From: Nitrospirales bacterium
GTDB lineage: Bacteria > Nitrospirota > Nitrospiria > Nitrospirales > UBA8639
Reading direction: 5' to 3'
Assembly (NCBI GenBank): GCA_029261305.1
Contig: JAJDBO010000313.1
Location: forward strand, 1-17,793
Length of the DNA stretch: 17,793 bases
Position numbers and translations under genes: made by a program. Under the pieces are notes generated by a model that worked only from the letters and a program-made list of their open reading frames with translations, was not told the DNA's origin and searched no databases. Below, piece after piece: positions 14,235 through 17,793 of the stretch (the stretch's first letter is position 1; each line of letters starts with the position of its first letter).

Positions 14235-14522
14235 TTCACTCCTTCGCATATAAGTTCCTTAAAATCTTTTATCCAAAATCCCGCCCCCTTGGCGGGGACA
14301 TCTTTTCAAAAAAAGGTCTCTGTCATTTGCTCCCTCTCAGTCCCCCCTATTCTTTCCCAAATATCATTGCAAAAGCAAAGAATTGCCCCTCAAAACTGAG
14401 GGGTTTTTTACGAATTAACCCAAACCTAACAAAGAGGTGACCTCCTGTTAAACTTGCCTTGCTACTTTGGCTTGTGTGGGAAGAGTCCAGATGCCCCATT
14501 TTGAAAAAAGAAAGGCTCGCAC
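14235..14522. other. Intergenic region with two hairpins, no convincing gene
   Basis: The leader side of the lipoprotein gene holds a 6-bp GC hairpin (CCCGCC 14280-14285 with GGCGGG 14291-14296). On the minus strand this stem is followed by ATTTT, so it could act as an attenuator in the lipoprotein mRNA. Further right is the plus-strand terminator listed separately. The open frames here are short and not protein-like. Confidence 0.5.
14386..14409 (+). terminator. Intrinsic terminator, plus strand, without a clear gene
   Basis: CCCCTCA (14386-14392) pairs with TGAGGGG (14397-14403) around loop AAAC, and six T follow (14404-14409). This is a textbook Rho-independent terminator for plus-strand transcription. 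Upstream on the plus strand there is no gene until 13417, beyond the antisense of the lipoprotein gene, so it may end a small RNA or an antisense transcript. Confidence 0.75.
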
Positions 14523-14723
14523 ATGAAACTTTTCATGACCGTTTTCATGACACTGATGTGTTTACAACCGTTACGATACGGGATTCAGTCGCTGACCCGG
14601 CTCTCTCGTCAGCAGCGAAAATTGTATCCTCTGTTACGCATCAAATATCCAGAAGGGATTCAATCCTTAATTACCATGAAGGAGACGGTCTATCGATGCC
14701 CCGCCTCCTCGCTTTATTCATAA
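14523..14723 (+). CDS. Doubtful small ORF with signal-like N-terminus
   Basis: The 66-residue frame begins MKLFMTVFMTLMCLQPLR, which looks like a short signal peptide, and continues with a basic segment (LTRLSRQQRKLYPLLRIKYPEG). The first codons contain a 12-bp tandem repeat (TTTTCATGAC twice, at about 14528-14537 and 14540-14549). It ends 21 nt before the CBS-protein start, so it could be a leader cistron. No strong ribosome-binding site is present. A competing frame through the same stretch (from 14459) is also open, so coding status is unsure. Confidence 0.35.
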   Translation: MKLFMTVFMTLMCLQPLRYGIQSLTRLSRQQRKLYPLLRIKYPEGIQSLITMKETVYRCPASSLYS

Positions 14724-14744
14724 AGAGCAGAAAAGGAGATACCT

Positions 14745-15131
14745 ATGCTCAAAGTAAGAGAGTTAATGAAACAAAACCTCACTTCGGTCCAAAGCCAAGA
14801 AACGGCCTACGCGGCTTCCATGATGATGAGGGTATTGAAAATTGGGAGTGTCTTTGTAAAAGAACATGACCATATAGTCGGCATCGTGACCGAAACCGAC
14901 CTCGTGCGTAAAGTGATGTCAATGAATCGAAAGCCTGAGAGCACTTCTGTCGCATCGGTGATGAGCGCACCAGTGATTTGCATCAATCAAGATCGCCCTA
15001 TCTGGGATGTCGCCGATCTCATGGAACAATCAAACATTAGACATTTGGCCGTCACCGATGACGAGGAAGCCATTATTGGCGTCATTAGCGTCCGAGACCT
15101 TTTACACCCGGTGGCTATCGATGACTTTTGA
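14745..15131 (+). CDS. CBS-domain pair protein
   Basis: The 128-residue protein is made of two CBS motifs: the first at about 8-60 (LTSVQSQETAYAASMMMRVLKIGSVFV through IVGIVTETDLVRKV) and the second at about 72-124 (APVICINQDRPIWDVADLMEQSNIRHLAV through IIGVISVRDLL). A CBS pair forms a Bateman module that usually binds adenine nucleotides such as AMP, ATP or SAM and signals energy state to a partner. There is no catalytic domain, so it is a stand-alone sensor. AAGGAGA lies 5-6 nt before the ATG. Its last codons overlap the start of the PsiE-like gene by 11 nt, so the two proteins are likely co-translated and may work together. Confidence 0.93.
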   Translation: MLKVRELMKQNLTSVQSQETAYAASMMMRVLKIGSVFVKEHDHIVGIVTETDLVRKVMSMNRKPESTSVASVMSAPVICINQDRPIWDVADLMEQSNIRHLAVTDDEEAIIGVISVRDLLHPVAIDDF

Positions 15132-15645
15132 CTTCCTTTCCCCATCAACCTCGTCAACCAAGGAACCTAGACGGGCTTGGAGTCCGAATGACCGTTCGTC
15201 CTTGGGGCAATTACTCTCCTTAAATATGACAGACATTTGGATGCAAGGCATCAAGATCGTCTTGAGTTTATTAATTATAACAATTCTGACCGCCTTAGCC
15301 GGTGGCGTGCTCATGACGTTCCTTGAGCTTCACCTCCTCTTCTCTAGTCCTCTCGAAATTGCGTTACGACAAGTCATCGTCAATACGCTCATTCTGTTGG
15401 CCATTGTCGAGGTGTTCAAAACCACGTTGACCTATTTTTCTGAAGGCCGCGTCAAGGTCACGTTTATTGTCGATACCATTCTAGTGGTCATGCTCACCGA
15501 AGTCATCTCCATGTGGTTTCGAGATGCTCCTCTAGAAAAATGGAGCATCCTCGGCGGTATCCTCCTTGCCCTTGCTATCATCCGCGTCATAGCTGTCCAA
15601 TGGTCACCGACGAAAGCTGACGCACCTTTAGAGGCTACCTCCTGA
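15121..15645 (+). CDS. PsiE-like membrane protein
   Basis: The 174-residue protein has about 36 polar N-terminal residues, then four hydrophobic segments (about 44-70, 83-104, 112-133, 143-160). The core LRQVIVNTLILLAIVEVFKTTLTYFSEGRVKVTFIVDTILVVMLTEVIS resembles the phosphate-starvation-inducible PsiE family, in which a conserved Glu in one helix is followed by a Y-x-x-E-x-x basic turn and an acidic start to the next helix. PsiE has no firm biochemical role; in E. coli its gene is under PhoB and cAMP-CRP control. I chose the ATG at 15121, which overlaps the CBS gene stop and has GGTGG upstream; an ATG at 15226 would remove the polar leader. Family assignment is from memory of the motif. Confidence 0.7.
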   Translation: MTFDFLSPSTSSTKEPRRAWSPNDRSSLGQLLSLNMTDIWMQGIKIVLSLLIITILTALAGGVLMTFLELHLLFSSPLEIALRQVIVNTLILLAIVEVFKTTLTYFSEGRVKVTFIVDTILVVMLTEVISMWFRDAPLEKWSILGGILLALAIIRVIAVQWSPTKADAPLEATS

Positions 15646-15758
15646 TTGCACCTTCACCAGGGTAGCCACCACTCAGGAATTTAAAACTCACATTTTCATT
15701 TCCATAGTTTTTTCATATGGCCAGAGATGCCCATTCCCTTTCTCTCCCTTAAAGCCTC

Positions 15759-15767
15759 TGATACAAT
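15759..15767 (+). promoter_or_regulatory. Extended -10 promoter for sixA
   Basis: TG-A-TACAAT fits the TGN-TATAAT extended -10 with one hexamer mismatch. The -35 region at 17-bp spacing (TTTCTC) is poor, as is common with extended -10 promoters. Transcription would begin near 15774, leaving about 26 nt of leader that includes AAGAGG before the ATG at 15800. Confidence 0.5.
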
Positions 15768-15799
15768 CCTCCCCCTTTATCATTAAGGAAAGAGGTCTT

Positions 15800-16300
15800 A
15801 TGCGTTGTATATTATTTCGACACGGTATTGCAGCTGAGTGGCACGATTGGGATGGTGATGACCGGACTCGGCCATTGACTGAAGAAGGGATCGAGAAAAC
15901 AAAAAAGGTGGCGAAGGGGCTGCTTCAACTCGACGTTCGCCCCACCCAATTGTTGTGCAGTCCCTTTACACGAACACAACAAACCGCAAAAATTGCCCAG
16001 AATATTTTAGGGATTTCCAACGAGGTCCAATTATGTTCAGAATTACTTTCTGAAGCATCGCCTGAACAATTCGTAAAATTCCTGGCTTCGTTTTCCCACG
16101 ACGACACTATTCTGTGCGTGGGACATGAGCCCCATCTAGGGTTCACGGCTGGCGTCATGGTGTGCGGACAACCGGTCCCAGGAATGGCATTTAAAAAAGC
16201 CGGGGCCTGTTCTATTTTTTTTGAAGGAATCCCGCGTGCCGGAGCCGGTCTACTCGAGTGGTGGTTACCTCCAGCGCATCTACGTCAATTGGGAAAATGA
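15800..16300 (+). CDS. sixA: Phosphohistidine phosphatase SixA
   Basis: The 166-residue protein is a short histidine-phosphatase-superfamily member of SixA type. The catalytic RHG motif is at the very N-terminus (MRCILFRHG, His8 as phospho-acceptor), the second Arg is in CSPFTRTQQTA (Arg58), and the second catalytic His is in VGHEPHLG (His109). SixA removes phosphate from phosphohistidine on signalling proteins (ArcB in E. coli, the nitrogen PTS in later work). Length and lack of an insertion after RHG fit SixA rather than phosphoglycerate mutase. It converges with the Ppx/GppA gene (37 nt between stops); sixA next to ppx is a recurring arrangement, often with CHAD-domain genes. Confidence 0.9.
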   Translation: MRCILFRHGIAAEWHDWDGDDRTRPLTEEGIEKTKKVAKGLLQLDVRPTQLLCSPFTRTQQTAKIAQNILGISNEVQLCSELLSEASPEQFVKFLASFSHDDTILCVGHEPHLGFTAGVMVCGQPVPGMAFKKAGACSIFFEGIPRAGAGLLEWWLPPAHLRQLGK

Positions 16301-16337
16301 TAAGGCCTCAGCAAGGTTCAAACGCTGCAGGAAAAAT

Positions 16338-17793
16338 TTACGCCACAGCTTTGATAACGAATTGCACGTTCCGCTTATACATCTTTTCGAACAGGTCCGC
16401 GCGATTTTCCGCAGTCCACACTTCCAATTCTGGGTCCCCTGACACACTCAGGATAATCTTTACGGTTTTTCCGACACGGACCTCGAGATCTCGGATGATG
16501 GAAAAATGACTACGATCCAAGCCATCGGCAATTCGCAATATCGCACTTAATGCTCTCACCTTTTTTCGATCCGATACCCCAAGCGCTTGATAGGCCACGT
16601 GGCGTGGCCCGGGATTGGCCCCCCGATGATACCGGGTCAGGTTCGCTATCATTTCAATTTCTTCAGCTGTAAATCCCGCCAGGTCACTATTCGTGATGAG
16701 ATAGTAGCCATGTTTATGATGTTGCCGAGGATTAATGACATAGCCCACATCATGGAGGAGGGCCGCATATTCCAACCATTCCCGTTCTTGTTCGCTTAAC
16801 CGATGGAGCGTCTGGGTTTGGTCAAACAACGAAGTGGCCAAACGCGCGACATGATGTGAATGGGTTTTGGGATATTGACACCGCCGCGCGAGCGATATGA
16901 CATTGCGAAGCCGCACATTGGGGACTTCCTGCTCAATCCGAATCTTTTCTTTGTTTTTTTCGATGAAGTCGTAGATCAGGCCTTCACGTATGGCTTTATC
17001 GCTCAGCGTGATCTCCTTGTGTCCCGTAAGCTCCAGCACGGTTCGAAGCACAGAGGTGGCAGGCAACAGGGTATCGACCCGCCGGGGATCCAGCCCAGGG
17101 ATTTCCATCCGTCTGCCTAGATTGCTTGTGGCTAAACGATCCTCAATGAGCCGAATCTCTTTGAGACTCATCGTAGACATATTGAGTTGAGGAATCTGTC
17201 GGCCCGTCCGTTGCAAATGCACGATCTCCGCAAGATTCGCGGCCATGCCCGACGAGGCAATAATTCGATCCACTTCGTCGAGTTTTAATTGATCCAAGGC
17301 TTCACGAAGCTCTTGCTCAATGGCTTTATAGAACTCCCGAAGTTTGCTTTTGGCAGGAGGGGCCTTGGCTAAAAATTGATCTTTCAGACGAATCGCGCCA
17401 AGTTTCAAACTTTGGGCACCGAGGAGATGCTCACGCGTGCCGGCAATGATTTCCACCGACCCACCCCCAATATCCACCATCAAGGAAGGCGTCTCCTGCA
17501 ATTCCATACTATGTCGAATGCCTAAATAAATCAGTCGGGCTTCTTCCTGGCCCGTGACGACTCGCACGCGTACCCGTGTGTGCTGAGCCACGGCTTCGAT
17601 AAACTGCCCACCGTTTTTGGCTTCCCGTACCGCGCTCGTGGCCGTCATCACGATTTTTGAAAATCCTTTATTTCTGGCCAAGGTCGTAAGATTGCCAAGC
17701 ACGTCAAGCCCTCGAGACATGGCAGCTTCGGACAAGCGCTTCTGCTGAAAGGTTCCATCCCCTAGTCGGGTCATATCTTTGAAACTATCCAAA
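16338..17793 (-). CDS. Ppx/GppA phosphatase with C-terminal HD domain, 5' end missing
   Basis: The gene is cut by the right edge of the window; about 484 residues are visible and perhaps 30-40 N-terminal residues with the first nucleotide-binding motif are missing. The Ppx/GppA part shows TATSAVREAKNG, VTGQEEARLIYLGI and the phosphate-loop motif LMVDIGGGSVEI. After about residue 290 comes an HD-type domain: HSHHVARLA, LLHDVGY (metal-binding HD) and YHRG. The family hydrolyses inorganic polyphosphate from chain ends and/or the 5' gamma phosphate of pppGpp; the HD extension is common in this class. The TTG at 17792 is not a credible start because the fold is incomplete there. It lies opposite sixA and fits the phosphate theme of the region. 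Confidence 0.92.
   Translation of the reverse strand, partial: LDSFKDMTRLGDGTFQQKRLSEAAMSRGLDVLGNLTTLARNKGFSKIVMTATSAVREAKNGGQFIEAVAQHTRVRVRVVTGQEEARLIYLGIRHSMELQETPSLMVDIGGGSVEIIAGTREHLLGAQSLKLGAIRLKDQFLAKAPPAKSKLREFYKAIEQELREALDQLKLDEVDRIIASSGMAANLAEIVHLQRTGRQIPQLNMSTMSLKEIRLIEDRLATSNLGRRMEIPGLDPRRVDTLLPATSVLRTVLELTGHKEITLSDKAIREGLIYDFIEKNKEKIRIEQEVPNVRLRNVISLARRCQYPKTHSHHVARLATSLFDQTQTLHRLSEQEREWLEYAALLHDVGYVINPRQHHKHGYYLITNSDLAGFTAEEIEMIANLTRYHRGANPGPRHVAYQALGVSDRKKVRALSAILRIADGLDRSHFSIIRDLEVRVGKTVKIILSVSGDPELEVWTAENRADLFEKMYKRNVQFVIKAVA

Noticed and set aside
14459..14869. 136-codon frame overlapping the CBS gene start
   Set aside because: It runs 125 nt into the well-supported CBS gene in another frame and has no ribosome-binding site.
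15633..15667. Terminator after the PsiE-like gene (GGCTACC pairing with GGTAGCC)
   Set aside because: The loop is 21 nt, the left arm lies within the coding end, and no T-run follows, so I did not list it.

Overview
The window reads as chromosomal DNA of a Gram-negative bacterium: it has a C-terminal-Phe outer-membrane porin, lipobox lipoproteins and Sec signal peptides. Gene content and style (DUF502 protein, Trm112-like protein, many small unknown membrane or secreted proteins, compact operons with ATGA overlaps, mid-range GC by eye) would suit a Nitrospira-like member of Nitrospirota. That assignment is an impression from protein style, not a search result. I see no insertion sequence, integrase, CRISPR array, tRNA or rRNA.

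Layout. (1) 195-3057, minus strand: a compact four-gene operon, DUF502 membrane protein > GNAT acetyltransferase > small zinc-ribbon membrane protein > exported P1/DmpA-type peptidase. (2) 3261-3551, plus: a Trm112-like protein with a degenerate zinc site. (3) 3608-5088, minus: small unknown proteins, including an AT-rich ATGA-coupled pair. (4) 5289-6964, plus: Ogt/MGMT DNA repair protein, DUF1499 protein and a class I methyltransferase. (5) 7034-10711, plus: arsR-pstS-pstC-pstA-pstB with overlapping junctions, preceded by an ArsR/SmtB-type operator. (6) 10941-12359, plus: a phosphate-selective-porin-like (OprO/OprP) gene with a Pho-box-like promoter element and a strong hairpin behind it. (7) 12629-13417, plus: a methionine-rich exported protein with a palindrome inside its putative promoter. 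(8) 13560-14234, minus: a lipoprotein. (9) 14235-14744: mostly gene-poor, with a good plus-strand terminator that has no obvious gene in front of it and a doubtful small ORF. (10) 14745-15645, plus: a CBS-domain protein overlapping a PsiE-like membrane protein. (11) 15800-16300, plus: a SixA-type phosphohistidine phosphatase, convergent with (12) a Ppx/GppA-HD phosphatase that runs off the right edge.

How the genes may work together. From 7 kb rightward the window is phosphorus-themed: outer-membrane uptake (porin), periplasmic capture and inner-membrane import (PstSCAB), a PsiE-like protein, and polyphosphate/(p)ppGpp or phosphohistidine turnover (Ppx/GppA, SixA). The usual partners phoU, phoB and phoR are absent from the window. 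The pst operon instead begins with an ArsR-family gene whose product carries a C-terminal vicinal cysteine pair, and the TGAA-N6-TTCA operator form known for ArsR/SmtB repressors lies just upstream. The most interesting reading is a phosphate importer controlled by an arsenic- or metal-sensing repressor. This is inferred from sequence and context only.
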